This document shows, piece after piece, positions 44,435-55,286 of a DNA stretch of 64,000 bases (within the stretch, counting starts at the first letter, position 1; every line of letters starts with the position of its first letter). The position numbers and the translations under genes are program-made. Below the pieces are notes generated by a model that did not search any database, was not told the origin of the DNA, and saw nothing but the letters and a program-made list of their open reading frames with translations. Source of the stretch: Cercospora beticola (Eukaryota; Ascomycota; Dothideomycetes; Mycosphaerellales; Mycosphaerellaceae); NCBI RefSeq assembly GCF_033473495.1, contig NC_088937.1:2108001-2172000 (forward strand). The letters are read 5' to 3'.

Positions 44435-45013
44435 CTTGATTGTCTTGTTTGAGGGAACATGCGACCATGCACTGCTCCAGATAGCGAGAGTACGTCACGG
44501 AGTTGGATGAGCATGAGGTGCATTCGATATGCAGTGCGATAACGGACTCTCGATTGTCAAACGATTAGCATAAGAAGGAGGAAAGGGAACTGAAAGTAGA
44601 GGTTTGTGTTTGGTTAACAAACTCTTCGGCGCTGCATGCTACTTCTGCGGCGCTGAATGGTCAGCAGGCCGCACCTTGCTGCTGCTGTTGAAGTCTTGCT
44701 GAGCCTGTTGTGCCTGTGTGTGATGCTATGTGAGGTAGACGGCTAGCCGGCACTAGATCAGAGTCTTGGGTCCCTCGGCTATCCTGCCGTGTGCCCGCAT
44801 CAACGTGGGATGCTCGCCGTTGAGGAGACAGCGTACCACCGCAAAGGATTGGTGACCTCGAGATGACAGGTGAAGTCGAGCATACTGTGCGACGTTGTGC
44901 AGCCGAGCGAGGCCGCGGTTTCGACCTCGTCCAGGTTGGTGAGCATGGGTGCGAACACCGGCGAAGAACATGTTTGGCGGTTCCCACGCTTCAGCGATTT
45001 TCCAGCGGCGTCT
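44435..45013. other. Intergenic, 579 bp
   Basis: It lies between the MFS start and the prefoldin stop. The minus-strand ORFs between 44661 and 45051 lie downstream of the prefoldin stop and resemble no protein. Confidence 0.5.
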
Positions 45014-45581
45014 TCAAACTTCGAGGTTAATGCTCTTGCCAAAACGGCCATAAAGTGCGGTCTTCAACGTTTGCATCTCTTCGCGGTACTCGCTGAGTTT
45101 CTCTTCGACCGCGCTCACTTCGCCATCAATGCGCTCCACGGCCGCTGATAGCAATTCCTGTACTTCGGAGACTGGAAGGTTGAAGAACGAATCACCGATT
45201 TTGTATCTGTTTGACGTTAGCGATTCTGGTGGTTTGGAAAGATTTGATACTGCACGCACGGAACTTTGTCATCTTCATCTGCGAGCTCAAGCTCACCAGA
45301 TATTTCTTCCAAGTCTTCTTTGTCCTTCTGTCAATTTGTCAATCGTCTGTTCACGACTTGACATGCTTTTGGCACGCACCTGCTTCACCTTCAACTCTTC
45401 TTCGAGCCCCTTTTCGCGAGAATGAAGTCTGCTGAACCGGTTGATCTTGTCTTGATCTTCCTTTCTCACTTCCTTCTCTTCGCCAATTTCGGCCTCCTCT
45501 TCACGGGAAAGCTTACAACATCAGCCATCGCCACATCACATAGCTCCTGTTCTTCAGACATACCATGCGTCTTGACAACAT
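45014..45581 (-). CDS. GIM3: Prefoldin subunit 4
   Basis: Beta-type subunit of the hexameric prefoldin chaperone, which delivers nascent actin and tubulin to the TRiC/CCT chaperonin in the cytosol. Four exons, 45581-45564, 45511-45380, 45327-45260, 45206-45014, with introns of 52, 52 and 53 bp, encode 136 residues. The N-terminal coiled-coil helix is EDQDKINRFSRLHSREKGLE. The central beta hairpin carries KDKEDLEEISGELELADEDD then YKIGDSFFNLPVSEVQELL. The C-terminal helix ends LKTALYGRFGKSINLEV, close to the conserved end of yeast Gim3. The first exon is just MLSRRM before the junction to LSREEEAEIG. Confidence 0.92.
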
Positions 45582-45936
45582 TTTGACACCCCTGTAAGAT
45601 TGTGGTCTGAACTGAAGTGTGGATTTGTGTGCGGGTTCTTGTTGCTTTCGGGAGCAGCCGATCAGCCCTACTTTATCTTTACTAAGCGGAGATCTTGGCA
45701 GAGCTGTCAAGATTGCAGTCCGAGGAATCCGCGTGCACGACAACAGAATGGCACGACACTGCTCCATCGGAAGCGCCAGGATATTTATGAGCTACCCGGC
45801 TCAAGCGAAGACTCCGTGCGGATTTCCCCCATCCGGTGTGCCCTACAAAGGCTATCCAGTAATCGTGACATTTGAGCCGTGAGAGGTAATTAGCCATAGG
45901 AAACATGTTTGTGAGCTGATGTTGTACAGAGCTATC
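45582..45936. other. Intergenic, 355 bp
   Basis: Promoter of the prefoldin gene and 3' flank of the LysM gene. Nothing specific seen. Confidence 0.45.
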
Positions 45937-46773
45937 TCATCTAGCGTTCGACCCAAGAAATCTCCTCATACCAACATTGCTAGCAGACTTACCCTTCTTC
46001 TGCTGCTTAGCTTCCAGTGGATGATCTTTCTCCCATTGCTCGTCGTCCCGATAGGCATCGATTGCTGCTTGCAGATCCCACTCGGCATTTTTCAAATATA
46101 ACTGCGCGACGTCGTACCTAAGACAATAGGATATACTGGTCAGCATCAGCCGTGTAGTGTGAGTTTGATGGCAGTAAACTCACTCTGCAACTTTGCACGC
46201 AACTTGCCACCTTCGGATCTTATTCTTCTTCAGCTCCTCTTCCTCGCTCTCGACGGGCTGCGGTGATAATGACACTCCGCCATTGTAGTATTCGCCAGGG
46301 ATCAAGACCGTTTTCCGGCCTTGTATGAGATGATCTGCGAAGACGTTGTTCGTTTTCCGTAAGGCATCAATCGGCACGCCGTACGCCAACGATAGCGAAG
46401 ACATCGAATCATTCGGCGTCAAGAAATGCAGTACATCTTCAGCAACTTCGTGGTTCTGTTTCTCCGATGGAGGCTGCACAGGTTGATGCTCTGAATATGC
46501 TGGAGGCTCATCATCCCGGGCTGTTCGCCAAGGTGGCAATCGATCATCTGAATACGCAGGAGGGTCTTTGAGCCCTTGTGGCAACAGTGAAGGCTCCGTT
46601 GTGATCTGGCAATATGGACAGTACGTTTCGTAGCGCTTGTTCTGGTTCAGACATCGCGAACATATCGCCCTGCCGCAGCAGTCTAGATCTCGTCCTGGCA
46701 GAAGTGGCTTCTCCGACACCGGATCCAGGGGGCTGTCGAAGCGCGATGCACAGGTCGCACACGCTGTGGCCAT
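45937..46773 (-). CDS. Intracellular LysM-domain protein with zinc-binding N-terminus and PPAY motifs
   Basis: Exons 46773-46184 and 46117-45937 (66-bp intron, GTGAGT to CTTAG, phase 2) encode 256 residues. I chose the ATG at 46773 because the cysteine-rich domain starts there: CATCASRF, DLDCCGRAICSRCL and YCPYC form a RING-like or zinc-ribbon pattern. Two PPAY motifs follow (DPPAYSDD, EPPAYSEH). A LysM domain covers about residues 113-160 (LHFLTPNDSMSSLSLAYGVP, NNVFADHLIQGRKTVLIPGE). The C-terminal exon has an amphipathic helix (YDVAQLYLKNAEWDLQAAID) like a UBA/TAP-C domain. There is no signal peptide, so it is not a secreted chitin-binding effector. Ubiquitin-pathway or vesicle adaptor roles are inferred from the PPxY and UBA-like parts. 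Confidence 0.85.
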
Positions 46774-47300
46774 GGTTGGAGTTCTCAAGTCGAACCTCAC
46801 TGCGATAGATGACCGATCGATGTTTCGCACTTGTAGTCAATCCTGTTCGTCCTTGTTGTGCAGTTTGAGATCGTGTTTCGAGATGCGTTATGACGATTAC
46901 AGGCAAGAAGCGATCGGCACGGTTTCCGTGGCGAATCCCTGCTAGTGCAGCCGGAAGGAGCCTTTATTCGGGAGCACGAGGCAGTGGCGTTCTTGTTCAT
47001 TCTGGTCTGACCTGTCTCGCGCTCATCTTTCTTGCTTCAGCATCCATACGATCTTGTCCTGACCCCCATACACTCCTTTTGATCCCGCTTTCTACGAATT
47101 CGACAGTCCTCACCAACAGTAATACCCGCCCATTGTACGCTCCGCATCTCGCGACATTGCGCAATCGACTTGCGAGCAGAGACGCCTCCTGATCGCATAG
47201 CGTAGCACAGACGCACATCATTGCGGCTGAACTGCGCGTCGAACGATACTGAAGCGCCCACCGGCGCCATACCACCGCAGCAACTTTTCTTTCCGCCAGC
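46774..47300. promoter_or_regulatory. Divergent promoter region of LysM and SUR2 genes, 527 bp
   Basis: Start codons of both genes face this segment. No motif identified with confidence. Confidence 0.4.
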
Positions 47301-48737
47301 ATGGCGAACGCGACATTCTACGACCTTCCGCCGCTACCCGCCTACGAATTGAAGCCGCAGCAACCACTCATCTCAGGGCTACCCGATGCCTACCTCACAC
47401 TTATACTGCCCATAGTCGCATACTGGGGCGTATCATTGTTCTTCCACTGCATCGATGAGCTCGACCTCTTTCCACAATACCGGCTACACACTCCAGCCGA
47501 GGTGTTGAAACGGAATCATGTCAGCAGATGGGATGTTTTCAGGGACGTCATCATACAGCAAGTCATACAAACGGTAGTGGGATTTTGTTTGACGATATTC
47601 GACCCGGAGCCCACCTTTGGAAAGGAAGAGTACGATATCGCATGGTGGGCGCAAAATCTGCGTTTGGCACAACGCGCCATCCCCTCCGTGCTGGCCACAA
47701 TTGGATTGGACGCTCAATCAATCGCGAGCAACATTGGAGCTTCACATAGCGCGCTGGCAGGTGTGCTCGCTGGAGGTGTATATCCTGGCCTTATAAAGAC
47801 TGTCGAGGTTATGGGCGAACCAATTGCCATGCCAACATTCGCAGAGTGGGAGCTCATTGCGGCCAAGGGCATCTACCACTATGGTATCCCAGCACTGCAG
47901 TTCCTGTTCGCTATCATGGTCGTGGATACCTGGCAATATTTCCTCCACCGGGCGATGCACATGAACAAGTGGCTGTACGTCACTTTCCACAGCAGGCACC
48001 ATCGTCTGTACGTCCCATACGCCTACGGTGCGCTATATAACCACCCATTTGAAGGGTTCTTGTTGGATACGGTGGGCACCGGCATCGCATACCTTCTCTC
48101 GGGCATGACTGTCAGGCAAAGCATGTGGTTCTTCACCATGTCGACCATCAAGACCGTGGACGACCACTGCGGATATTCGTTTCCATGGGACCCCTTGCAG
48201 CACATCACCAGCAACAACGCCGGCTATCATGATGTCCACCACCAGAGCTGGGGTATCAAGACGAACTTCTCCCAGCCCTTCTTCACCTTCTGGGACACCT
48301 TGCTCGGCACAAAGTGGACCGGTGGAGATGTGAGCGCGCGATACGAACGTGCAAAGATCGCTGCTCAAAAGAAAGTCGACGCTGACAAGGCTGTGAGCAA
48401 GAGTGAGTCGGCAGCTCCTTACGCCCATGATGCATCAACAGCATCATCGACAGCCCGCGCGGCCCAAGTAGCTGCAGAGCCGCGGATTCCTGCGGGCAAG
48501 GCTACATATCAAGCTATCGGGTCTCGACAGCAGGTCTTGGACGATCCGGCTGGCGGAGGAATCAGTGTACTGGCAGAAGAGAGCGTTGAAGAAGTTAAAG
48601 CGCAGCAGAAGTTGCGACAAAGCCCGCGCAAACGATCCACCGGATCGAGTCTGAAAGGTTTTGCAGACCGAGTATCTGAATCACTACAAGGCAAAGGCAC
48701 AGGCGTGCTCGGAGTTGAAAGCCGAAGCGGCAGGTAA
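47301..48737 (+). CDS. SUR2: Sphinganine C4-hydroxylase
   Basis: ER di-iron hydroxylase that converts dihydrosphingosine (free or in dihydroceramide) to phytosphingosine. Intronless, 478 residues. The N-terminal about 350 residues align with the family: WGVSLFFHCIDELDLFPQYR, a multi-span membrane core, and three histidine clusters HRAMH, HSRHH and HDVHH that bind the two irons, with the characteristic VDDHCGYSFPWDPLQHI. Yeast Sur2 is 349 residues; the extra about 120 residues at the C-terminus are a charged, Ala/Ser-rich tail with basic patches, usual in filamentous fungi. LCB2, which acts earlier in the same pathway, is about 9 kb downstream on the opposite strand. Confidence 0.95.
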   Translation: MANATFYDLPPLPAYELKPQQPLISGLPDAYLTLILPIVAYWGVSLFFHCIDELDLFPQYRLHTPAEVLKRNHVSRWDVFRDVIIQQVIQTVVGFCLTIFDPEPTFGKEEYDIAWWAQNLRLAQRAIPSVLATIGLDAQSIASNIGASHSALAGVLAGGVYPGLIKTVEVMGEPIAMPTFAEWELIAAKGIYHYGIPALQFLFAIMVVDTWQYFLHRAMHMNKWLYVTFHSRHHRLYVPYAYGALYNHPFEGFLLDTVGTGIAYLLSGMTVRQSMWFFTMSTIKTVDDHCGYSFPWDPLQHITSNNAGYHDVHHQSWGIKTNFSQPFFTFWDTLLGTKWTGGDVSARYERAKIAAQKKVDADKAVSKSESAAPYAHDASTASSTARAAQVAAEPRIPAGKATYQAIGSRQQVLDDPAGGGISVLAEESVEEVKAQQKLRQSPRKRSTGSSLKGFADRVSESLQGKGTGVLGVESRSGR

Positions 48738-49108
48738 TAATTTAATACTGTACAACTGAGTTTTAATGAGGCAACGAAACTATCTTTTTCATGAGCTGTG
48801 TTCAGTCTCCTGTGACTTTTGCCTATCGTCAGCCATGCAATAGACCCTACCGCTTCGCACGCAGCGCCATGAGCTAGTAGCCAGCTGTGTAAGTTGCATA
48901 TGACAAAAGTTGGAAGTGAATGCGCGTGCGTCATCGGGCATGTTGTCGAACGCAAACAATGCGCCACTTCCCTCGTGGCCTCCAGCTTCAGCTTTCAGCT
49001 TTCAGCTGTCAACTTGCAAGGCTGCCTCTTGCTTGCACCGCTCCGGCACTCAACTGCATCTCCATCAGTCTCAACAAACACACATACCCACTCGGACAAG
49101 CATGAACC
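48738..49108. other. Intergenic, 371 bp
   Basis: 3' flank of SUR2 and promoter of the F-box/RCC1 gene. TTTCAGCTTTCAGC at about 48990-49010 is a short direct repeat. Nothing else seen. Confidence 0.4.
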
Positions 49109-51440
49109 ATGTCCGACAAGACAGCGTCTAAGACAACGCTCCTCGACCTGCCCGTTGACCTGCTCGTGCTCATCTTCCCTTACCTCGATGCACGAAGCTT
49201 CCTCAGTCTGACCTCAACATGCACCGCACTCCACACACCCGACTTCACTCATGACAGCACCTACTGGTCCGCCCTGGTCCGACGCGACTTCCGTGTACCA
49301 AACCAACCCGTTGTCGAGAACGATGGCCAGCGCTGGCACAAACTGTACAAGCGATTGCGTACCCAGAGCAAGGCTTATACTTGGGGAAACAACGAGAAAG
49401 GATGCCTTGGCCATGCCGCTGCGCAGCCGCCAACTGGGTTCCGTGGGACAGCTGGACATGCGTTGATACGACATGGTAGGAGGCAGGCCCGTAAGGCTGG
49501 TTATCCGGGCGAGATGCAAGGCCTGGAGAATCTGGGGGTTATTGCGGACATGCAGTGTGGCGGGTGGTCGACGACGTTGTTGACTGCAAAGGGTGCACTT
49601 TATACTGTTGGCGTGCTGGATGGACTCGCTTTCAGCCAGAGACCGCCTCATCAACAAATGGCACGCGACACACCTACACCATTGAGTTTTCCCCCAGGTT
49701 ATCCGCAGCCGCAAGATGATCGGTATGAGCCTACCACTGCTGTAAAGGGTTTCTCTTCCGGGAGAGCTCATGTTCTGGCACTGAGCGATTCAGGCAAAAT
49801 TTGGAGCTGGCAGAACGCTGCTCACCCTGGCTTACACGTCAAATTCGTACACCACGAAACGAAGGAGTACGTGAAGAAGACAGAGAAAGGTGCTGTAAGA
49901 AAAGTCGTGGCAGGCTGGAACAAAAGCGCTGCCTTAGTTACCGGCACGGGCATCGTCTTGTGGGAGCCCTTAGAGCTCGAGCCCGATCAAAATGCTGTCG
50001 CAGATGCTGTTCTCGTTCTCGAAACATGCGCTGTACCAAACACGGCGTCCACACACGTGGAAGACGAAGAGAATAGCATTGGAGATGTCCTGAACTTCAT
50101 CATCCTCGAGGACACCATTGTGTTCAACACCACAGCTGGGAAAGCATATGCTGCTCTGATGAGATGGTCACCGCAATCGCAAACAGTGTCTAACCCAATC
50201 GAGCTACCTCTACCCAAACTGAAAGACGGAGCAGACGATGTGGTCAGCGATGTTCAAGGATCATTTCGCAATTTCGCCGTCTTCACCAAATCCGGAGCTG
50301 TCCTCACCTCTACGCAGGACGACATTATGCCCTTGCTTCAAAACGTTCCCGGCGTACGGCATACTTTTAAGCGCATCCCGGCGCTTCAAAACAAGCAAGT
50401 AATCTCTCTGGCATTTGGTGATTACCATTTTCATGCACTGCACGCTCCCGGCTACATCACATCCTATGGGTCTGAGCCGCAGTTGTGCGGTGCCCTAGGC
50501 ATTGGTGGATATGGAGTACCAGAAAGTCGACTCCGTGGTATTCGTAACCAAGCTCTAGGAGGCGATGGCAGACTCGTGCCGCATGCTTATACTGAAGGCC
50601 GTCGGATCTGGTTCGAAGAGGAGAAGCGTAAGTGGGCGCAATTTCTGACAAGTGGGGGCGTCGATCAGCAGGAAGCTGCAGAACGTGTCCGTATGGCCAT
50701 CGGCTCGCCGCATGTTGCTGCCCAAGGAGAAGTCAGCGAGTGGATCGAGCAGGAAGCGCGTGACTGGGAGACTAAGTTTGGCATCAGAGACGAGGACGAT
50801 GATGGCCTGGGAGCCTACTTCGTGCTCAATGTCACCGCGGCGGGATGGCACAGCGGTGCTCTCGTGCTAGTCAACGAGTCCATGGTTGGGAAACTGCGAA
50901 AAGCGGTCGAAGTTCCGGATCATTTGACTGCCGGCAAAGAGATGGATGAAGCAGGTCCCAGTGAGATTGCGAATCCGACGCAGGCCAGCACTGGGCAGGA
51001 TGATAACGGTGAGTCTTCTTCAACATGGACAGATGGTAAGTCCATCGTCTCGTTCTCTCCCGTCCCCATGCACATTAGCGTGGAGATATTGGCAAGCTCA
51101 AGCTGACCAGAGTCCTATAGTAGCAGCGGACTGGGGCCGTTATTTCCTGGGTCTTGCGCCGTACAACGTGTCTTCGAATACGTACGATCCCAACGCACCC
51201 CATCTCCGGCATGCACCAACGGCTACACAGAGCATTGCAGCCCGACACCAGTTGCCACAGAGGCTGGATTATGGAGCATCTCCTCGAGAGGGCTACCACT
51301 ACATCTGGGCAGACGACCACTTCCCGCGCCTACGACTGAGCGATGGTACAGAGATGCCCGGAGACATTGAATTCCACGAGTGGCGGTATGGTAGGCCAGA
51401 ATGGAATCTCGATTGGGAGAATCCGCAAGGTGACGACTGA
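49109..51440 (+). CDS. F-box protein with RCC1-like repeats (Saf1-like)
   Basis: Substrate receptor of an SCF ubiquitin ligase. Exons 49109-51035 and 51121-51440 (85-bp intron, GTAAGT to CTATAG, phase 1) encode 748 residues. The F-box is at about 11-50 (LLDLPVDLLVLIFPYLDARS). Then RCC1-type blades: AYTWGNNEKGCLGH, GGWSTTLLTAKGALYTVG, RAHVLALSDSGKIWSWQNA, VISLAFGDYHFHALHAPG. The order matches yeast Saf1, which targets inactive precursor enzymes for degradation. The second exon adds a conserved WGRYFLGLAPYNVSS tail. Yeast targets need not apply here. Confidence 0.88.
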
Positions 51441-51926
51441 GACTTGATGATTCGAATGGAAAACGCAAACACCTAGAGTACGAACACCTATTTCCGCCCG
51501 ACTACGACATGATGAGCATGATGAAGGTTACGAATTACGGAGCTACGGGCATACTGCTGGACTTAAGGTACATGCAGCAATCTGCATACCGAAAGGAGCC
51601 TAGCGTCGAAGGACGTGAATCCTTCGAGGGCTGAGGAATTGAACCAGAAGCTACCTCCTACGAAGTGAGGAGTAATGCTTGCCGATCATGGCAACTAATG
51701 CTGGATGCAGTATGCAGATAGCTGAAGTAATGTTACACTGCTCCTCTTCCCTGCTCAGATGCTCAGACGGAATTCAATTATATAATGGCACTGATCGATC
51801 ACAGATTGTTGAGCTCTACATCCTCCTCAGCTTTCACTGACCTAAACCCAGCATTCCTCTAGGCCAACAATCTAGAGTCATCGAGTCATCCAGCACAACT
51901 ACAACTAACTCTCTGTCCTATCTACT
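51441..51926. other. Intergenic, 486 bp, TATA-like site
   Basis: Promoter region of the SDR-fold gene. A TTATATAA element at about 51778-51785 lies roughly 140 bp before the ATG and is a plausible TATA box. Pyrimidine-rich sequence precedes the start. Confidence 0.35.
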
Positions 51927-53010
51927 ATGGCTGACTACATCCTCTCCTTCCCACCCTGGTCCGGTAGCACTTTCGTTCCCCGAGGTCCCCAGCACGCCGG
52001 GCATATCCCGTCCAACCTCGCCCTACCCGCCGGCCACAAGCTTCCAAAGCCCTTCGTCGCTGTCATCACAGGCGCCAGTCGAGGAATCGGAGCCGGCATC
52101 GCCAAAGCCTTTGCACAGGCAGGAGCTACTGGACTCTTGTTGACGGCTCGCAAAGCCAAAGATCTCGAAGCGACGAAGCAGGCCTGTTCGGAGTTGTCGA
52201 AAGGCAACGGTAACGACGAGTTGAACGTTGTCTGCCTCGAGGCTGACAACGGAGAAGAAGAATCTGCGATCAGAATTCGAGAGGTTGTAGAGAAGGAATT
52301 CAAGGGTGGATCTTTGGATCTCCTGGTGAACAATGCGGGCATCATTGGTACGTTTCTCTTCCTTTAGCTGTGTACTGGTCCAGTCCAGATGCCGGATTGA
52401 AATGTTCAATGAGTACTAACGATCGCACAATAGGCACCAATGCCAGCATGTTCGCCAAACCCGGTGAAATCGACACTTCTCAAATTGAAGGGCCAAACAA
52501 AGTGAATCTCTTGGGAAGATTCTACATGACGAAGCACCTTTTGCCCCTTATTCTCCATAACCATCGACCCACAAAGAGCATCATAAACGTCAGCAGCATC
52601 GGATCGCAGGTTTCGGGTCCTCTTGGTGAAACTTTACCACTACTCCTCCCGCCATGCTTATTTTGCTAATGCACAATACCACAGGCTTCTCTCTCACCGC
52701 CCTCGCCACAAACCGTCTCTCACAACGTGTAGCAGAGGCCTACTCCGACCAAGGAGTCTTCTCTGCTGCGATCCATCCTGGTGCAGTCTGGCCTGAAGTC
52801 GTCCCCGAAGGCTTTCCAGAGAGTGCGAAAGAGTGGTCTACGGAGAGTGTAGATCTCGCAGGGGCGTGGCTGGTTTGGCTCGTTGGGGGAGAAAGAAAGG
52901 AGTGGTTGAACGGCAGGTATCTGGACGTGACATGGGACGTAGAAGAGTTGGAGAAGAGAAAATACGAAATTGTCGAGAGAGATTTGTTGAAGATGAGATT
53001 GATGATTTGA
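51927..53010 (+). CDS. SDR-fold protein lacking the YxxxK catalytic pair
   Basis: Exons 51927-52347, 52434-52625, 52685-53010 (introns of 86 and 59 bp with CTAAC and CTAAT branch sites) encode 312 residues. The Rossmann motifs are intact: VAVITGASRGIGAGIAKAFA, LLLTARKAKDLE, LEADN, LLVNNAG. NVSSIGS supplies the active-site serine region. Where active SDRs have Tyr-x-x-x-Lys before the NRL helix, this protein reads GFSLTALATNRLSQ, so Tyr is Phe and Lys is Ala. It may bind NAD(P) without reducing a substrate, or the second intron may be spliced differently in vivo. The C-terminus (LVGGERKEWLNGRYLDVTWD) is typical of SDRs. The gene converges with the EH-domain gene 134 bp away. Confidence 0.83.
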
Positions 53011-53143
53011 GGGACTTCACAGTTCCTCGAACGCATCTCTGTACAATATATACCCGAGTATCATTGTCTAATGCTTTCTTCTACAGCGTGGAGCAACGAA
53101 TCAAACTGTGCCGCCTCTACTATACAACAAGTGTTTCACTTCC

Positions 53144-54901
53144 TCACTTTCTCACTTTAAGTCCAATACTCCTCACCGACGCCCAAACAGAATCTGATAC
53201 TTTACTGGGAAGTTTTCTCCCTTTCAACCTCTGATCAATCAACCACATGCCCACCACAAACTCCTCTTTACACAGTCTTCCAACCCGATCTGTATCAACT
53301 AGACTCCAAACCAACTCCAAGATATTCCCTGGCAGACGTGAGCGTTTCCAAATGTCCCGCGCAACGATATTAGATACGGAATCATTGATTGCAGTTTTGA
53401 TCTCTGACGTTCGAGGACTTGAAGGTTGCGTTCGGAAGAGATTCTGCTCATCGGGAGTAAGAGAACAATAAAGACCTCTGTTCGCGGCCCAGACACCTTC
53501 GTACCGCTTTCTTTCTCGTTCCGTTACAATTTCGCGCCAGCGTTTCCGGTCGCCTTCGTGGTGTTTGTGCGGATGCTTGCGGACTAGCCGGCGTTTATGA
53601 TGTTTTCTATAAGGGTGACTGTCATCTTCAGAGTCTGAAGAGGATGAGCTGTCTTGTTTGCGAAGCGTCTGTAGCATGCCATTCTTCGTTGGGCTCGGAG
53701 TTCTAGAGAAGGAAAACTTGGAACCGTGGCCTTTTCTTCTTCGTGTCGGTACTGGAGGCGGTTCTAAACGCGTGGGACTGGGGGCCCGAGATGATGCTAG
53801 GCTCGATGCAACAAGGGCGTTTGCTAATTCGTCTCCAGTCCGAAGTGGAGTCGACTTGCGAGGATTGGCAGCATTGAACTGAGCAGGTATGGACAACTGC
53901 GAGCGCATTGAAGAGACAGACATTCCTGTTGACTGTGCACTCATTGGTCGCGGGGACGGAAGCTGCCTGATTGGGATCGACTGTGTTGCACTGGGGCGTG
54001 ATGGCGAGGGCGAAGGTTGCGGTCTTCGCTTGGTGTCGGTATGCGACTTCAATCGATCACCAGGCGAAGGGCGTGCTTGCGCATTGTGCAGGCTAGCTGG
54101 AGAAATGTCTCGTTTTGGCATAATTTCTGAATTCTCCTTCTGGTTCCGCTGTTCCAGCTCCAACTGTATCATGGAAGTAATACCACCCGATCGGACAGGC
54201 TTGGGGCTCCTCAGCGGTAGGTCCTGGCTCGGCTTGATCACAGTAGGCTCGGATCTCTCTGCCGGAGATGCAGCAGCTCTCGACCGTTCCTCGAATAAGT
54301 GAACGAGAGAGGTTGTAGGCGCGATTGGTGTTGAATCAGTCGGTCTGTCTGTCAACTCCGGAGCAGTTTCTTGGTGTCCCTCGCTATACTGCCTAGGCTT
54401 CGGATTTACGGCGGGTCTCTCAGCATTACGCGCCGCTTGTCGCACATCTTTTGTGGGTGCGGTTGGCTTCGCACGAGCTGCTGCCAGTACAGCAGCCTGC
54501 TGAGATTGTGAAGGCGCTGATGCCTGCACTGTACGCCGGTCATGTTGCCCATTCCCGCTCGTGTTCGACTGCTGCGAACCAACCATCGGCCCAGTCGGCA
54601 TGCCAGCGTTGACGCTCTCATCCGATAATCCCGGTCGTGACAGTGGAGCTCGCGTGAACGCGCGACTTGGACTCTGCTCAGCATCTCTTCCCCTGACACT
54701 CGCCGCTGCAGCCATTGCACCATGACTTCCCGCACCAGCTCCTACTATTGTCTTCGGCTTCGCTCGAGGTTGCGGCGGTTGGCGGCCGAATGCCAGTGTC
54801 GCGCCACGCAGAGCGGCATTGTTGTTGATGTGCTGCTTCTGCTCGGAGGCAGCGCTACCTATTGAGCTTGTCCTCGAGGATGGCGGATCGTGCGCCGGCA
54901 T
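53144..54901 (-). CDS. IRS4: IRS4/TAX4-like EH-domain protein
   Basis: Fungal regulator of phosphoinositide levels and autophagy in yeast; the EH domain binds NPF-type peptides. Intronless, 585 residues if started at the first in-frame ATG at 54901 (MPAHDPPSSRTSSIG); the frame is open to 55006 but begins there with GTG. The N-terminus has NNAALRGATLAFGRQPPQP, a stretch common in this family. A long disordered Ser/Pro/Arg region follows (with FSFSRTPSPTKN). A basic KHHKRRLVRKHPHKHHEGDR block precedes the C-terminal EH domain (YEGVWAANRGLYCSLTPDEQ, IVARDIWKRSRLPGNILELV, EEFVVGMWLIDQRLKGRKLP). Its single EF-hand-like loop is DTDRVGRLCKEEF. Confidence 0.87.
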   Translation of the reverse strand: MPAHDPPSSRTSSIGSAASEQKQHINNNAALRGATLAFGRQPPQPRAKPKTIVGAGAGSHGAMAAAASVRGRDAEQSPSRAFTRAPLSRPGLSDESVNAGMPTGPMVGSQQSNTSGNGQHDRRTVQASAPSQSQQAAVLAAARAKPTAPTKDVRQAARNAERPAVNPKPRQYSEGHQETAPELTDRPTDSTPIAPTTSLVHLFEERSRAAASPAERSEPTVIKPSQDLPLRSPKPVRSGGITSMIQLELEQRNQKENSEIMPKRDISPASLHNAQARPSPGDRLKSHTDTKRRPQPSPSPSRPSATQSIPIRQLPSPRPMSAQSTGMSVSSMRSQLSIPAQFNAANPRKSTPLRTGDELANALVASSLASSRAPSPTRLEPPPVPTRRRKGHGSKFSFSRTPSPTKNGMLQTLRKQDSSSSSDSEDDSHPYRKHHKRRLVRKHPHKHHEGDRKRWREIVTERERKRYEGVWAANRGLYCSLTPDEQNLFRTQPSSPRTSEIKTAINDSVSNIVARDIWKRSRLPGNILELVWSLVDTDRVGRLCKEEFVVGMWLIDQRLKGRKLPSKVSDSVWASVRSIGLKVRK

Positions 54902-55286
54902 CAGGGCGTCTTCGGACAAGGAGCATTGTCGAGACGATGTGTAGGAGCGTGCAGGAATGGCGGCGGTGGTGGGCAGTGCTGTGTTTGAGAATAGACCGAG
55001 CAACACGGTAAGGTGATCATGTTGCTCCGGTCAGCAGCCGACTTTCAGCCTCGCCTGGCCCTTTGTTTCACTGCAGATCACCTTGGCAAGGCAGATTACT
55101 CACCTTCATCATCAACATCACCGATCAACACTCATACTGGGAGAGAAGACGAAGGTGTCTAAGCCTATGATGGCTTGACAGAGTCGCTATTGTGGCCCGC
55201 AGCTCAGGCCGTTACAGAATGCATGCGTCTTGCCCTAGATTCAACACTCCTGCTGCTGCTTCCATTCGGTCCTCCATATACCAGTC
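54902..55286. other. Divergent intergenic region, 385 bp
   Basis: It lies between the starts of the IRS4-like gene and the F-box-like gene. No element recognised. Confidence 0.4.

Noticed and set aside
45937..46773. Secreted LysM effector
   Set aside because: No signal peptide; the N-terminus is a cysteine-rich zinc-type domain and the LysM is internal.
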